Part shown: in pieces, positions 1 to 12,619 of the stretch
Layout of the letters: each line of letters opens with the position of its first letter
How positions within the stretch are numbered: the stretch's first letter is position 1
NCBI RefSeq assembly: GCF_003417465.1
Contig: NZ_QVMV01000045.1
Coordinates: 1-48,723, forward strand
Length of the DNA stretch: 48,723 bases
From: Wenzhouxiangella sp. 15190
GTDB lineage: Bacteria; Pseudomonadota; Gammaproteobacteria; Xanthomonadales; Wenzhouxiangellaceae
Direction: 5' to 3'
Program-made: the position numbers and the translations under genes
The notes under the pieces: generated by a model
Told to the model about the DNA's origin: nothing
The model's database searches: none
The model's input: the letters and a program-made list of their open reading frames with translations, nothing else

Positions 1-35
1 AAAGGAATTCGCCGCAAGAGCGCGCGAAGCGCGCC

Positions 36-71
36 GGGCGAAACCGCCTTTGACTTGTCGAGGATCGCACA
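36..71 (+). repeat. degenerate dispersed repeat, copy 1
   Basis: These 36 bases match positions 30696-30731 upstream of mnmE without gaps at 30 of 36 positions, with shared blocks AACCGCC, TTGAC and TGTCGA. Both copies are GC-rich and intergenic. The function is unknown. The rest of the left edge (1-150) shows only this copy and a hairpin beside the yidC stop; no gene is supported there. Confidence 0.45.
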
Positions 72-119
72 ACGTGCGGTGGCGCCAACCGGCCCAGCGC
101 CTCATACCATGAAGCGCCC

Positions 120-141
120 CGAAACCCCGCCCCAGGCGGGG
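120..141 (-). terminator. hairpin terminator after yidC
   Basis: On the minus strand, just past the yidC stop, a 7-bp stem CCCCGCC/GGCGGGG with a 3-base loop is followed by a short T run (TTT). It is a plausible intrinsic terminator for rpmH-rnpA-yidC, though the T tract is short. Confidence 0.5.
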
Positions 142-150
142 CACAAAACC

Positions 151-1875
151 TTACCGCTTCTTGCGCTCTTCTTCCTTATCGAGCCGGCGCAGGATGTACC
201 ACTGCTGCGCCAGGGAAACGCCGGCGTTGGTTGCCCAGTAGAGCACCAGCCCGGCCGGGAACAGGGCGAACAAGAAGGCGAAGACGATCGGCAGCCCCTG
301 CATGATCTTGCGCTGCATCGGATCCATGCCGGCTGCCGGCATCAAGCGCTGGGTGATGATCATGAAGATGCCGTTGAGGACCGGCAGGATGAACAGCGGG
401 TCCGGCTGGCTTAGATCGGGCACCCACAGGAACGACGCCTGTCGCAACTCGACTGACTCGAGCAGTACCCAGTAGAGCGAAATGAAGATCGGGATCTGTA
501 CCAGGATCGGAAGGCAGCCTCCGAGCGGGTTGACCTTCTCCTTCTTGTAGATCTCCATCATGGCCTGACCGAACTTCTGGCGGTCGTCGCCGTAGCGTTC
601 CTTGAGCTGCTGGATGCGCGGCTGCAGTTTTCTCAACTTGCCCATCGAGCGGAACTGCGCTTCGGTGAGCTTGTAGAAGAGCAGCTTGATGAGCAGGGTC
701 AACACCACGATCGACCAGCCCCAGTGCTGGATCAGGGTGTGAATCTTGTCCAGCGCCCAGAACAGCGGGCGCGAGATGATGGTGAAGAAGCGATAGTCGA
801 CGGTCAGGCGCAGGCCCGGGGCGATTTCGTCGAGTCGATTCTGCAGCTTGGGGCCGGCGAACAGCCGTGCCGTGAACTGGTGACGGCCGCCGGCGGGCAC
901 GGTGACCTGGGGCGAGGTGGCCGCCAGAAGGTAACGCGGCAGCTGGCCGTTTTCGATTTCACGCGTCGTGTAGCGGTGACGCTGATCCTCGGGCGGAATC
1001 CAGGCGGCGAGGAAGTAATGCTGAATCATCGCGGCCCAACCTCCGGCGTGGGTCGCCTGATACGGCTCCTCGGCGATATCGCCCCAGCCACGCTTGGTCA
1101 GCGCGTCTTCCGGTGAATAGATGGCCGCGCCGTTGTAGCTGATGCGCTCGGGGTTGGTGAAGACCCAACCGGCTTCGCTGGTGTCGGGCCGGGTGCGCTG
1201 GAGCTGGACGTAACGCGCGCCCTGCCAGGGTTCACCAGAGTCGTTGATGACCTCTATCTCGAGGTCGACCACGTAATTGCCCCGGTGGAAGATCCAGGTG
1301 GCAACCACTTCCAGGCCGGACTCGTGCTGCCAAGTCAACGGCACTTCCAGTCGATCCTCGCCGGGTTGCATTTCGTAGAAGTCGCGCTCGAATTGCCAAC
1401 GGGTACGGTGATTGGGTGCCGGCCGATCGGCACTGACCAGGCCGGCCTGGGCAACAAACAGTTCCGGTAAATTCTGAACAAGGAGGACAAAGGGCTGATC
1501 GGGCCGGTCGACGCTGACCGGATAGTCCTTCAGGCGCAGGTCGACCAGGGTGCCGCCGTTGGCGTCGAGGTCAACATTGAGCACATCGGTATCAATGGTG
1601 ATGCGTCGACTCGCCCGCGCTTCCGGCTGCGGCGTCGGGACTTCGGATGAGGAGGCAGCCTGCTCTTCATCGGGATCGTCCGAAAAGTCGGGGACGTCGG
1701 GAACATCGCCGGCTTGGGTATCCGTCCGGGTTTCCGGAGTGTCTTGTTCGCTGCCAGCCTGCTGTTCGGATTCGGTCGCGGGTCGCGGCGGCGGTGCATA
1801 GTCCTTCTGCCACTCCAGGTAGACCATGAAGCCCAGCAGGCCGATGAGAAGAAGAAGAAAACTGCGCGTATTCAT
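151..1875 (-). CDS. yidC: membrane protein insertase YidC
   Basis: YidC/Oxa1 insertase, 574 aa, the usual proteobacterial length. It inserts and folds inner-membrane proteins alone or with SecYEG. Visible are an N-terminal membrane anchor (about residues 5-20), an acidic low-complexity linker (about 25-90), a large periplasmic beta domain (about 90-340) and a C-terminal five-helix Oxa1 core with the PLGGCLPILVQIPIF segment. The tail is basic (KEEERKKR). The ATG at 1875 overlaps the rnpA stop by four bases (ATGA), which indicates translational coupling. No yidD lies between rnpA and yidC, although many gammaproteobacteria have one there. mnmE, a common next gene, is about 29 kb away. Confidence 0.97.
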   Translation of the reverse strand: MNTRSFLLLLIGLLGFMVYLEWQKDYAPPPRPATESEQQAGSEQDTPETRTDTQAGDVPDVPDFSDDPDEEQAASSSEVPTPQPEARASRRITIDTDVLNVDLDANGGTLVDLRLKDYPVSVDRPDQPFVLLVQNLPELFVAQAGLVSADRPAPNHRTRWQFERDFYEMQPGEDRLEVPLTWQHESGLEVVATWIFHRGNYVVDLEIEVINDSGEPWQGARYVQLQRTRPDTSEAGWVFTNPERISYNGAAIYSPEDALTKRGWGDIAEEPYQATHAGGWAAMIQHYFLAAWIPPEDQRHRYTTREIENGQLPRYLLAATSPQVTVPAGGRHQFTARLFAGPKLQNRLDEIAPGLRLTVDYRFFTIISRPLFWALDKIHTLIQHWGWSIVVLTLLIKLLFYKLTEAQFRSMGKLRKLQPRIQQLKERYGDDRQKFGQAMMEIYKKEKVNPLGGCLPILVQIPIFISLYWVLLESVELRQASFLWVPDLSQPDPLFILPVLNGIFMIITQRLMPAAGMDPMQRKIMQGLPIVFAFLFALFPAGLVLYWATNAGVSLAQQWYILRRLDKEEERKKR

Positions 1876-2219
1876 GGGGTGTCGCTAAACCGCTGCCAAA
1901 GTTGTTCGAGGTTTTCTCTCAGGGCGCGACGGTCTGCCTGACGGGCAGCCGATCGGGCCACGACCACGTAGTCCATGGGTGCGAGCCGGTCACGCCACAG
2001 CCGGAAGGATTCCCGAATCTGGCGCCTGATGCGATTGCGATCGACCGCTCGCTTCGAGATCCGGCGCGAGACGGCCATGCCGAGTCGCGCCTGATCCGAG
2101 GGCGTGTAGTGAACCCGGAAGAGTGCATTGCCGCAGGAGCGGCGTGCGGCGAAGATCGCCTTGAACTGCGCGCCCGACAAAAGGCGCGCCGTTCGCGGCA
2201 GGCGGTGCCGCCGTAGCAT
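1872..2219 (-). CDS. rnpA: ribonuclease P protein component
   Basis: RNase P protein subunit, which supports the RNA subunit in maturing tRNA 5' ends. The conserved RNR-type signature appears as KRAVDRNRIRRQIRESFR. I chose the start at 2219 (MLRRHRLPRTARL, 115 aa), which fits the family length and lies 13 bp after the rpmH stop. A longer reading from 2285 would overlap rpmH. No strong Shine-Dalgarno sequence precedes this ATG, so translation may be coupled to rpmH. Its stop overlaps the yidC start. Confidence 0.93.
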   Translation of the reverse strand: MLRRHRLPRTARLLSGAQFKAIFAARRSCGNALFRVHYTPSDQARLGMAVSRRISKRAVDRNRIRRQIRESFRLWRDRLAPMDYVVVARSAARQADRRALRENLEQLWQRFSDTP

Positions 2220-2232
2220 TCGACTAAGGAAC

Positions 2233-2379
2233 TTACCGACCCGGGTTGGCGCCCAAGCGCTTGCGACCCTTGGCCCGGCGGGCATTGATGATCGCGCGGC
2301 CCGACTTGCTGGCCATGCGCGCTCGAAAACCGTGTCGGCGAAGGCGCTTGATTCTGCTGGGTTGGAATGTCCGTTTCAT
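2233..2379 (-). CDS. rpmH: 50S ribosomal protein L34
   Basis: Ribosomal protein L34, 48 aa, highly basic, beginning [12 protein letters not shown] and carrying the diagnostic HGFRARM and RAKGRKRL segments. It is a large-subunit protein and heads the rpmH-rnpA-yidC unit. The start at 2379 follows from the conserved N-terminus; an upstream in-frame ATG is not supported. A good sigma-70 promoter lies about 130 bp upstream. Confidence 0.97.
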   Translation of the reverse strand: MKRTFQPSRIKRLRRHGFRARMASKSGRAIINARRAKGRKRLGANPGR

Positions 2380-2506
2380 GACCGAATCCGTAAACGTTTG
2401 GCGATAAAATGAGTGGCCCGGTTGCGCGGTCTCCGGCCGGGCCGGACACGACAACACGTTCCCGCACGGCGGCCTGCCGCGCAGGGATGCCTAACAAAAG
2501 ACATCA

Positions 2507-2536
2507 AGAATACCGTTCGAACCGTTTGTGTGTCAA
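2507..2536 (-). promoter_or_regulatory. sigma-70 promoter for rpmH
   Basis: On the minus strand a perfect -35 (TTGACA, complement of 2531-2536) is separated by 18 bp from TATTCT (complement of 2507-2512), a -10 with two mismatches. It points at rpmH and leaves a leader of roughly 120 nt. Confidence 0.7.
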
Positions 2537-2633
2537 GATTTGGGGGCAATTCAGGTGATTGCCGCACCCCCTTTCCCGAGGCGCCCCGGGGCGGGATGAA
2601 TTTGCCTGCCATGGAGACTAGACTGAGCAACTT

Positions 2634-3962
2634 ATGACCGAGCCGCAGCACAACCGTTCCGTCGCCGACCTGTGGCAGCAATGTCTCGAGCGCCTGGAGC
2701 GACAGATTCCCCTCGAGGAGCTCAATACCTGGATACGCCCGCTGCAGCTCGATGGAAACGGGGGTAGCCGCATTCGCCTGACCGCACCCAACGACCTGGT
2801 GCGCGACCAGGTGCGCCAGCACTACCTCGACATGATGCGCGAGTTCTTCGCCTACCACGGGTTCGATCGTGAACTCGTCACCATCGACGTGGGCAGTCGT
2901 AGCGAGCCACGCGTTGAACAACGGTCACAGCCCGAAGGCGGCGCCTGGGGCCTGGACGATCGCTATCGGTTCGACAATTTCGTGCTGGGCAAATCCAACG
3001 AATTGGCCTTTGCCGCCGCCCAGCAGGTTGCCAACAGCCCGGGCACCGTCTACAACCCCCTGCTGCTCTACGGCTCAACCGGCCTGGGCAAGACGCATCT
3101 GCTGCACGCCGCCGGCCGCTTCATTGCAGACGCCAATCCGAACGCCCAGGTCATGTACCTGCACGCGGAAAAGTTCGTCAGCGAGATGATCCAGGCACTG
3201 CGGCGCGACAGCATCGACGCGTTCAAGCGCCGCTATCGCTCGGTCGACACCCTGCTGCTCGACGATATCCAGTTTTTCGCCGGCAAGGACCGTTCGCAGG
3301 AAGAATTCTTCCACACCTTCAACGCCCTGCTCGAATCGCGCCAGCAGATAATCCTGACCTGCGATCGCTATCCCAAGGAAGTCGACGGCATCGAGGCCCG
3401 GCTTCGCTCGCGTTTCGGCTGGGGGCTGACGGTATCGATCGAGCCGCCCGATTTCGAGACCCGCGTGGCGATCCTCCAGAAGAAGGCCGCCGAACGTGAA
3501 CTGGAACTGAGCGACGATGTCACCTTCCTCATCGCCCGGCGAATGCGCTCGAACGTGCGCGATCTCGAGGGTGCGCTGAATTCACTGATCGCCAACGCCC
3601 GTTTTTCCGGTCGCACGATCGACCTCGACTATACCCAGGAAATCCTGCGCGACGTGCTGGCGGTCCACGACCGGCTGATCACCATCGAGAACATCCAGAA
3701 AGTGGTGGCCGACTATTACCAGCTACGCGTTGCCGACCTGCTTTCACGCCGCCGCAGCCGCTCGATCGCACGGCCGCGACAGATGGCGATGTACCTGGCC
3801 AAGGAACTGACCGAACACTCGCTGCCGGAGATCGGCAACGCCTTCGGCGGGCGCGACCACACGACAGTGCTTCACGCCTGTCGTAAAATCGAGAGTTTAT
3901 GCGAGTCAGACGGGCGTTTACGCGAGGAACACGCCCGTCTGACCAGGGAACTGACGAGCTGA
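2634..3962 (+). CDS. dnaA: chromosomal replication initiator DnaA
   Basis: DnaA, 442 aa, the AAA+ initiator that binds DnaA boxes and opens oriC. Domain I (about 1-85) begins [15 protein letters not shown]. The domain II linker is short. The AAA+ core has Walker A GSTGLGKT (about 147-154) and Walker B LLLDD (about 207-211). The C-terminal helix-turn-helix carries the signature [14 protein letters not shown]. The start at 2634 matches the usual N-terminus, but the only SD-like bases (GGAG at 2613) are farther upstream than usual. The gene diverges from rpmH, and its 254-bp upstream gap also holds the rpmH promoter. The origin lies immediately downstream. Confidence 0.98.
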   Translation: MTEPQHNRSVADLWQQCLERLERQIPLEELNTWIRPLQLDGNGGSRIRLTAPNDLVRDQVRQHYLDMMREFFAYHGFDRELVTIDVGSRSEPRVEQRSQPEGGAWGLDDRYRFDNFVLGKSNELAFAAAQQVANSPGTVYNPLLLYGSTGLGKTHLLHAAGRFIADANPNAQVMYLHAEKFVSEMIQALRRDSIDAFKRRYRSVDTLLLDDIQFFAGKDRSQEEFFHTFNALLESRQQIILTCDRYPKEVDGIEARLRSRFGWGLTVSIEPPDFETRVAILQKKAAERELELSDDVTFLIARRMRSNVRDLEGALNSLIANARFSGRTIDLDYTQEILRDVLAVHDRLITIENIQKVVADYYQLRVADLLSRRRSRSIARPRQMAMYLAKELTEHSLPEIGNAFGGRDHTTVLHACRKIESLCESDGRLREEHARLTRELTS

Positions 3963-4203
3963 TGAAAGAACCTGTGGGGATTGGCTGGGTAAGCTGTGGA
4001 CAGATTTTTCGACGGGAGTTATCCACAGACGGCCAACAACTTCCAGGGACAGTTGTACCGACCAGTTGTGGTATACAAGATATTGAAAATAAAGGGAAAA
4101 ATGGTTCATCAACAGTATCAACAGGCCCTACTACTACTGGTTATTTCTTTTATATACATAAACAGAAACAGTCATCCGACTGCCTCGACATGAAGGAGAA
4201 ATC
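3963..4203 (+). other. replication origin (oriC) between dnaA and dnaN
   Basis: This gap carries one perfect DnaA box TTATCCACA (4019-4027), a reverse box with two mismatches (3995-4003), and two tandem degenerate boxes with two mismatches each (4106-4114 and 4115-4123). A GC cluster at 4124-4128 is followed by CTACTACTA (4128-4136), which on the complementary strand reads 3'-GATGATGAT-5', the DnaA-trio motif. Past about 4140 the sequence becomes AT-rich. This order (boxes, GC cluster, trios, AT-rich DNA) is the basal unwinding architecture described in Bacillus and inferred in many bacteria. Placement between dnaA and dnaN supports an origin. Confidence 0.8.
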
Positions 4204-5301
4204 ATGAAGTTCTCGATTCCACGTGAGACGCTGCTGGCGCCGATCTCTCAGGTAGTCAACGTGGTCGAACGACGGCAGACATTGCCGGTTCTGGCCAATT
4301 TCCTGATCGAAGCCGTCGACGAGGGACTGCGCATCACGGGCACCGACATGGAAGTCGAGGTGGTTGCCCGGGCCCAGGCCGAGGTCGCACAAACCGGGTC
4401 CATCACGGTACCGGCCCGTAAACTGGTCGATATCTGTCGGGCGCTGCCCGAGGGTGTGCAGATGAACGTCCAGCTCAACGAAGACAAGCTGGCGGTTCAT
4501 GCCGGGCGCAGTCGTTTCAGCCTGGCCACGCTGCCGGCAAGCGAGTTTCCTTCCAGCGACCAGGCCGAGACGTTGCAGACCTACGAGGTCAACCAGGGGC
4601 GCCTCCGCTGGCTGCTCGAGAAGACCTCTTTCGCCATGGCCCAGCAGGACGTTCGCCACTACCTCAACGGCTTGCTGCTGGAGTTCCGGGAAGGTCAGCT
4701 TCGTGCCGTCGCCACCGACGGCCATCGATTGGCGCTGGCCGAGGCCGATGCGCCCATCGACGGGGAGGTGCGCAGCGTGATCGTGCCGCGCAAGGGGGTG
4801 ATGGAACTCAACCGGATTCTCGAGGATATCGACGAACCGCTCAAGATCATGCTCGGTCAGGGCTTCCTGCGCGTCGACCGGGATCGCATCGTCATGACCA
4901 CGAAGCTGATCGACGGCCGTTTCCCCGACTACGAGGCGGTCATTCCGCTGCTGAGCGAGGATCCGATGAAGGTCGATCGCGATGAGTTCACGCATGCCCT
5001 GCAGCGCGCCGCGATTCTCTCCAACGAGAAGTACCGCGGCGTGCGCCTGGAAATGCTGCCCGATACCCTGCGCATCGTGGCGCACAATCCGCAGCAGGAG
5101 GAAGCGACCGAGGAAATCGAGGCCGAACACAGCTTCGACAAGCTCAAGGTCGGTTTCAACGTCAATTATCTGATGGACGCGCTGAGCTCGATGGAAGGCG
5201 AGAAGGTGTCGATCTCGCTCAAGGACGCCAACAGTTCCTGCCTGGTCACCGACCCCGACAGCGAAGCGGTGCGTCAGGTCGTGATGCCGCTCAAACTTTA
5301 A
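4204..5301 (+). CDS. dnaN: DNA polymerase III beta subunit (sliding clamp)
   Basis: Beta clamp, 365 aa, with three repeated clamp domains of about 120 residues. It forms the ring that tethers polymerases, MutS, Hda and other partners to DNA. Recognisable parts are the N-terminal MKFSIPRETLLAPISQVVNVVERRQTL-type region, the mid-protein YLNGLLLE and DGHRLAL segments, and a C-terminal VVMPLKL, the typical VMPMRL-like end. A good SD (AAGGAG) precedes the ATG. recF follows after 15 bp. Confidence 0.98.
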   Translation: MKFSIPRETLLAPISQVVNVVERRQTLPVLANFLIEAVDEGLRITGTDMEVEVVARAQAEVAQTGSITVPARKLVDICRALPEGVQMNVQLNEDKLAVHAGRSRFSLATLPASEFPSSDQAETLQTYEVNQGRLRWLLEKTSFAMAQQDVRHYLNGLLLEFREGQLRAVATDGHRLALAEADAPIDGEVRSVIVPRKGVMELNRILEDIDEPLKIMLGQGFLRVDRDRIVMTTKLIDGRFPDYEAVIPLLSEDPMKVDRDEFTHALQRAAILSNEKYRGVRLEMLPDTLRIVAHNPQQEEATEEIEAEHSFDKLKVGFNVNYLMDALSSMEGEKVSISLKDANSSCLVTDPDSEAVRQVVMPLKL

Positions 5302-5316
5302 GTTACCGGGCATCCC

Positions 5317-8830
<3,514 letters not shown>

Positions 8831-8846
8831 CGACTTCGAGCGTGTC

Positions 8847-8877
8847 GCCCGGCGCGGACAGTCGCCGGGCTTCGTTT
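8847..8877 (+). terminator. intrinsic terminator after gyrB
   Basis: An 8-bp stem GCCCGGCG/CGCCGGGC (8847-8854 with 8863-8870) with an 8-base loop is followed by TTCGTTT. It begins 16 bp after the gyrB stop and would close the dnaA-dnaN-recF-gyrB block. Confidence 0.65.
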
Positions 8878-8883
8878 GAACGG

Positions 8884-8951
8884 CGAAATTCGAAATTCGA
8901 AGCACCAAATCTCAAACAAATTCGAATGACCGAAATTCGAATGATCCAAAC
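8884..8951. repeat. AATTCGAA-family dispersed repeat, copy 1
   Basis: AT-rich interspersed sequence with the ordered blocks AAATTCGAAGCACCAAA, CAAACAAATTCGAATGACC and GAAATTCGAATG. Related copies are at 17159-17345, 18893-18966 and 33543-33602. Pseudomonads have plsC between gyrB and gmhB; here the gap holds only this repeat and the terminator. Confidence 0.8.
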
Positions 8952-9039
8952 GATCGGGCGTTCTCGTCCGGAGTCTGGGTCGGTACGATTGAGCGTGCCG
9001 GTGGCTTGCAAGTTACAAGCGACAGCCTGTAACTGGTCA

Positions 9040-9519
9040 CTAATCGACGTTTGCCAGGGCGGTTTTGAGGTTTTCGAAGGTGGGGATGTTGGGGATGGGC
9101 GTCGATCCCACGACGCCGAGCTTGAGCCCGACACGGTCGGCGGCTTCGATTAGTGCCTGATCGGAACCGATGAGGGTCATTTCGCCGACGTTGCGGCCAT
9201 ATCGCTGCGCCGTCTGCTCGAATTCGTTTTTCTGGCGGTGCTTGCGGCTGAACAGGCCGGTGCCCAGGTAGAGAACGCCGTCGAGCTCGGCACCGGCGCG
9301 GGTGAACAGTTGATGGAGCTGTTGTTGCAGCGCCAGGTCGTGGTCCACGCTGCGTCGGGTCGGCCGCCATCCGCTCGGCTTGGGTGCGACCAGGACGATG
9401 CGATGGCCGCGGCGCTGAAAGGCCACCACGCGTTCGATGCGAGCGGCGTCGGGCGACCGTCCGCCGCGGCCGAGCAGCAACGCCCGTTCGATCAATACCG
9501 GAGCGGCCGGCCCACCCAT
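9040..9519 (-). CDS. degenerate GmhB-like HAD-family protein
   Basis: A 159-aa protein in the position where pseudomonads carry gmhB (gyrB, plsC, gmhB, glyS, glyQ). GmhB is the D-glycero-D-manno-heptose-1,7-bisphosphate 7-phosphatase of LPS core synthesis. The fold can be traced: a HAD-like start (VLIERALLLGRGG), a motif II-like strand (HRIVLVAPKPSG) and a motif IV-like segment (MTLIGSDQALIEAADRVG). The nucleophile DxD is missing (ERA in its place), the GDSxxD acidic pair is altered, and the Cys zinc ligands of GmhB are absent. It is probably a non-catalytic paralogue or diverged descendant. The ATG at 9519 overlaps the glyS stop by one base (TGATG), indicating coupling. Confidence 0.7.
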   Translation of the reverse strand: MGGPAAPVLIERALLLGRGGRSPDAARIERVVAFQRRGHRIVLVAPKPSGWRPTRRSVDHDLALQQQLHQLFTRAGAELDGVLYLGTGLFSRKHRQKNEFEQTAQRYGRNVGEMTLIGSDQALIEAADRVGLKLGVVGSTPIPNIPTFENLKTALANVD

Positions 9520-11600
9520 CAGCGACCCAGCCGGGCGACATCGGCGATGCGCAGAAACAGCGCACGGAGGTGGCCGAGCAAGGCCAGGCGATTGTTCCTG
9601 AGCGACTCGTCGTCGCACATCACCATGACCTCGTCGAAGAAGGCGTCGACCGGCTCGCGCAGCTTGGCCAGCGTTGCCAGCGCGGCCGGATAATCGGCCT
9701 GCTCCATGGCCCGGTCGAGTTCGGACTCGGTCGAGTCGATGGCCGCCGCCAGCCTGGATTCGGCCACTTCGGAAAGCAGTTGGCGGTCAATACGCTGCCC
9801 GGTCTGAAGCCCGGCCTGCTTGAGCAGGTTGCCCGCACGCTTGTTGGCCGCCACCAGCGAAGCCATGGCCGGGTCGTCGGCGAACTGCTGGACGGCACGG
9901 GCCCGCGCCAGGAAATCGGCGACCGAGCCGGCCTCGCCTGCGGCGACTGCATGTACGGTGTTGGTCTCCATGCCCTGCTCCGATGCCCAGGAACGCAGAC
10001 GTTCGAAGACAAACTGCTCGACTTCATCCACCAGCGTCTCATCGATGGCCACCGTCCCCTCGAGGGGCTGGGCGGCGGCTTCGAGGGCCTTTCGGATCGT
10101 CAAGGTCGTTCCGGAATCGGCGAGCAGGCGCACGATGCCCAGCGCGGCCCGGCGCAATGCGAATGGATCCTTGCCGCCCCTGGGTTTCTGACCGGCTGCA
10201 AAGACGCCCAGGACGGTGTCGAGCCGGTCGGCCAGGGCCAGGGCCCGGCCGGCCGCATCGTGGGCCAGCTCGTCGCCGGCGTGGCGCGGGCGGTAATGTC
10301 CCTCGATGGCGTCGGCAACGGCCTTCGGTTCACCGTCGGAGAGCGCGTAGTAGCGGCCCATGATCCCCTGCAGTTCGGGGAACTCGCCCACCATTTCGGT
10401 GACCAGATCGCACTTGCACAAGTGGGCGGCCCGGGCACTGATCTCGATATTGGCGTCCAGGGCGGGGGCCGTGGTCTCGACCAGCCTCTCGAGGCGCCGG
10501 ACCTTGTCGCCGATACTGCCCAGCTTTTCCTGGAACAGGATGGCGTCGAGCCGGTCCCTTTTATCGGCCAGGGTGTTGCGTCGGTCCTGGTCCCAGAAGA
10601 ATCGCGCATCGGCCAGCCGCGGACGAATCACGCGCTCGAAGCCGGCCGTCATCAGTTCCGGGTCGGTACTTTCGATATTGGCCACCGCGATAAAGCGCGG
10701 GGCCAGCCTGCCCTCGCCGTCTCTTAGCGCGAAACTCTTCTGGTGTTGCTCGAGCGAGGAAATCAGTGCTTCCTCGGGCACTTCGAGAAAGTCTTCGCTG
10801 AAGCGGCCCATGACCGCCACCGGCCATTCCGTCAGGCCGGCAACCTCGTCGACCAGCGCGTCATCGAGCACGGCCATAAGGCCGGACTCCCCAGCCAGGC
10901 GCTTGGCCTGCGCCACGATCCGCTCTCGACGGCGGGCCGGGTCCACGATGACCGAAGCTTTCTCGAGTACCTGGTCGTAAGCGCTGGCGCTATCGACGGC
11001 ATGCCAGCCCGGCGCATGAATGCGATGACCGCGGGTTTGTCGATCGGCCTTCAAGCCGAAGTATTCGAGCTCGATCGTTGCCTCACCGTGCAGCACGAGC
11101 AACCAGCGTACCGGTCGCAGGAAGCGATCGTCGCGATCGGACCAGCGCATGGAACGAGCCCCGGCCATGGACCGCACGGTGGCGTCGAACATTTCCGGCA
11201 GCAGTTCGGAAAGCGACTTGCCGGGCTGCTCGACGCGCGTGAAAAGCCAGCGGCCCTGGTCGTTCTCCAGCCACTCGAGTTCGTCGAACGACTTGCCCAC
11301 GCTGCGGGCGAAGCCCTCGGCCGCCTTGGTCGGATTGCCATCGGCGTCGAGGGCCACGTTCTCGGCCGGGCCCTTGCGATCGAGCACCTGGTCGGCCTGG
11401 CGTTCCCTGACTGCCGGAATGCGGACAGCCAGGCGGCGCGGTGTGCCGAGTTGAGCGATGTCGTCATCGCTGTCGATCAAGCCGGCGTCGACCAGGCGGC
11501 TGCCCAGGCCCTGGGCCAAAAGCTTCACCTGCCCCTGGAGCTGTCCGGCCGGCAATTCCTCGCAGCCGATTTCGATCAGCAGGTCCGCGTGCTCACTCAT
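9519..11600 (-). CDS. glyS: glycyl-tRNA synthetase beta subunit
   Basis: Beta subunit of the bacterial alpha2beta2 glycyl-tRNA synthetase, 693 aa, close to the E. coli length. The N-terminus ([13 protein letters not shown]) is diagnostic, followed by the [30 protein letters not shown] and HQKSFALRD segments, a central HD-like helical region ([21 protein letters not shown]) and a C-terminal anticodon-binding domain. It overlaps glyQ by four bases (ATGA), so the two subunits are translationally coupled. Confidence 0.97.
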   Translation of the reverse strand: MSEHADLLIEIGCEELPAGQLQGQVKLLAQGLGSRLVDAGLIDSDDDIAQLGTPRRLAVRIPAVRERQADQVLDRKGPAENVALDADGNPTKAAEGFARSVGKSFDELEWLENDQGRWLFTRVEQPGKSLSELLPEMFDATVRSMAGARSMRWSDRDDRFLRPVRWLLVLHGEATIELEYFGLKADRQTRGHRIHAPGWHAVDSASAYDQVLEKASVIVDPARRRERIVAQAKRLAGESGLMAVLDDALVDEVAGLTEWPVAVMGRFSEDFLEVPEEALISSLEQHQKSFALRDGEGRLAPRFIAVANIESTDPELMTAGFERVIRPRLADARFFWDQDRRNTLADKRDRLDAILFQEKLGSIGDKVRRLERLVETTAPALDANIEISARAAHLCKCDLVTEMVGEFPELQGIMGRYYALSDGEPKAVADAIEGHYRPRHAGDELAHDAAGRALALADRLDTVLGVFAAGQKPRGGKDPFALRRAALGIVRLLADSGTTLTIRKALEAAAQPLEGTVAIDETLVDEVEQFVFERLRSWASEQGMETNTVHAVAAGEAGSVADFLARARAVQQFADDPAMASLVAANKRAGNLLKQAGLQTGQRIDRQLLSEVAESRLAAAIDSTESELDRAMEQADYPAALATLAKLREPVDAFFDEVMVMCDDESLRNNRLALLGHLRALFLRIADVARLGR

Positions 11601-12529
11601 GCCGCGTCCTCCCGCTCATGCTTGAGGCCGGGGAAACCCAGCTCCTCGCGCCTGGCGTAGTAGGCCTCGGCCACGCGGCGCGAGATATCACGTACGCGCA
11701 GGATGTAGCGCTGCCTTTCGGTCACGGATATCGCCTGGCGTGCGTCGAGCAGGTTGAACGTATGCGAGGCCTTGAGCACCTGGTCGTAGGCGGGCAGCGG
11801 CAGGTCGGCCTCGACCAGGCGTACCGCCTCGCGGTAGCAGGTATCGAACCAGCCGAACAGGCTGTCGACATCGGCCCACTCGAAGTTGTAGGTCGATTGC
11901 TCCACCTCGTTCTGGTGAAACACATCGCCATAGGTGACCTTGCCGAACGGCCCTTCCGTCCAGACCAGGTCGTAGACGCTGTCGACACCCTGCAGGTACA
12001 TCGCCAGGCGCTCGAGACCGTAGGTGAGTTCGCCCATCACCGGCTTGCAGGCCAGGCCGCCGGACTGCTGGAAATAGGTGAACTGCGTGACTTCCATGCC
12101 GTTGAGCCAGACTTCCCAGCCCAGGCCCCAGGCGCCGAGGGTGGGGGATTCCCAGTTGTCCTCGACGAAGCGGATATCGTGCACCTTCGGGTCGATGCCG
12201 ACCGCGTCGAGCGAGCCCAGGTAGCGTTCCTGGAAATCAAGCGGTGAGGGCTTCATGACCACCTGGTACTGGTAGTAGTGCTGCAGGCGATTGGGGTTTT
12301 CGCCGTAGCGCCCGTCCGTGGGACGCCGGCAGGGCTGCAGGTAGGCGGCGTTCCACGGCTCGGGGCCGATGGACCGAAGGAAAGTGGCCGGGTGAAAGGT
12401 CCCGGCGCCGATCTCGAGGTCCAGCGGCGCGGTCAGCACACAGCCCTGGTCGGCCCAGTAACGGTCCAGAGTGCGTATGAAGTCCTGAAAATACACGGTC
12501 TTGTCCGACGTTGTAAGGCAAGCCTGCAA
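11597..12529 (-). CDS. glyQ: glycyl-tRNA synthetase alpha subunit
   Basis: Alpha (catalytic core) subunit of class II glycyl-tRNA synthetase, 310 aa. Recognisable segments include the N-terminal [17 protein letters not shown], motif 2-like region [22 protein letters not shown] written in family order, [17 protein letters not shown] and [19 protein letters not shown]. It charges tRNA-Gly together with GlyS. The start at 12529 gives a few extra residues before [10 protein letters not shown]; an internal start is possible. It diverges from the amidotransferase gene across 90 bp. Confidence 0.97.
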   Translation of the reverse strand: MQACLTTSDKTVYFQDFIRTLDRYWADQGCVLTAPLDLEIGAGTFHPATFLRSIGPEPWNAAYLQPCRRPTDGRYGENPNRLQHYYQYQVVMKPSPLDFQERYLGSLDAVGIDPKVHDIRFVEDNWESPTLGAWGLGWEVWLNGMEVTQFTYFQQSGGLACKPVMGELTYGLERLAMYLQGVDSVYDLVWTEGPFGKVTYGDVFHQNEVEQSTYNFEWADVDSLFGWFDTCYREAVRLVEADLPLPAYDQVLKASHTFNLLDARQAISVTERQRYILRVRDISRRVAEAYYARREELGFPGLKHEREDAA

Positions 12530-12619
12530 GTATAACGGCCCATATACCGGACGGTGGCGCCCATCCGGTTATCATGATCGCCCCGAGCGGCCCTTCACCC
12601 CGCTGTAGATTGGACTGTC

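Noticed and set aside
72-111. Start codon about 39 nt after both copies of the 36-bp repeat, suggesting a shared leader
   Set aside because: The ATG near 109 opens only an antisense frame over yidC, so the match with the mnmE upstream ATG is probably chance.
2380-2633. Second origin in the rpmH-dnaA gap
   Set aside because: I found no near-consensus DnaA box and no AT-rich tract there; the gap is explained by the rpmH promoter and the dnaA leader.
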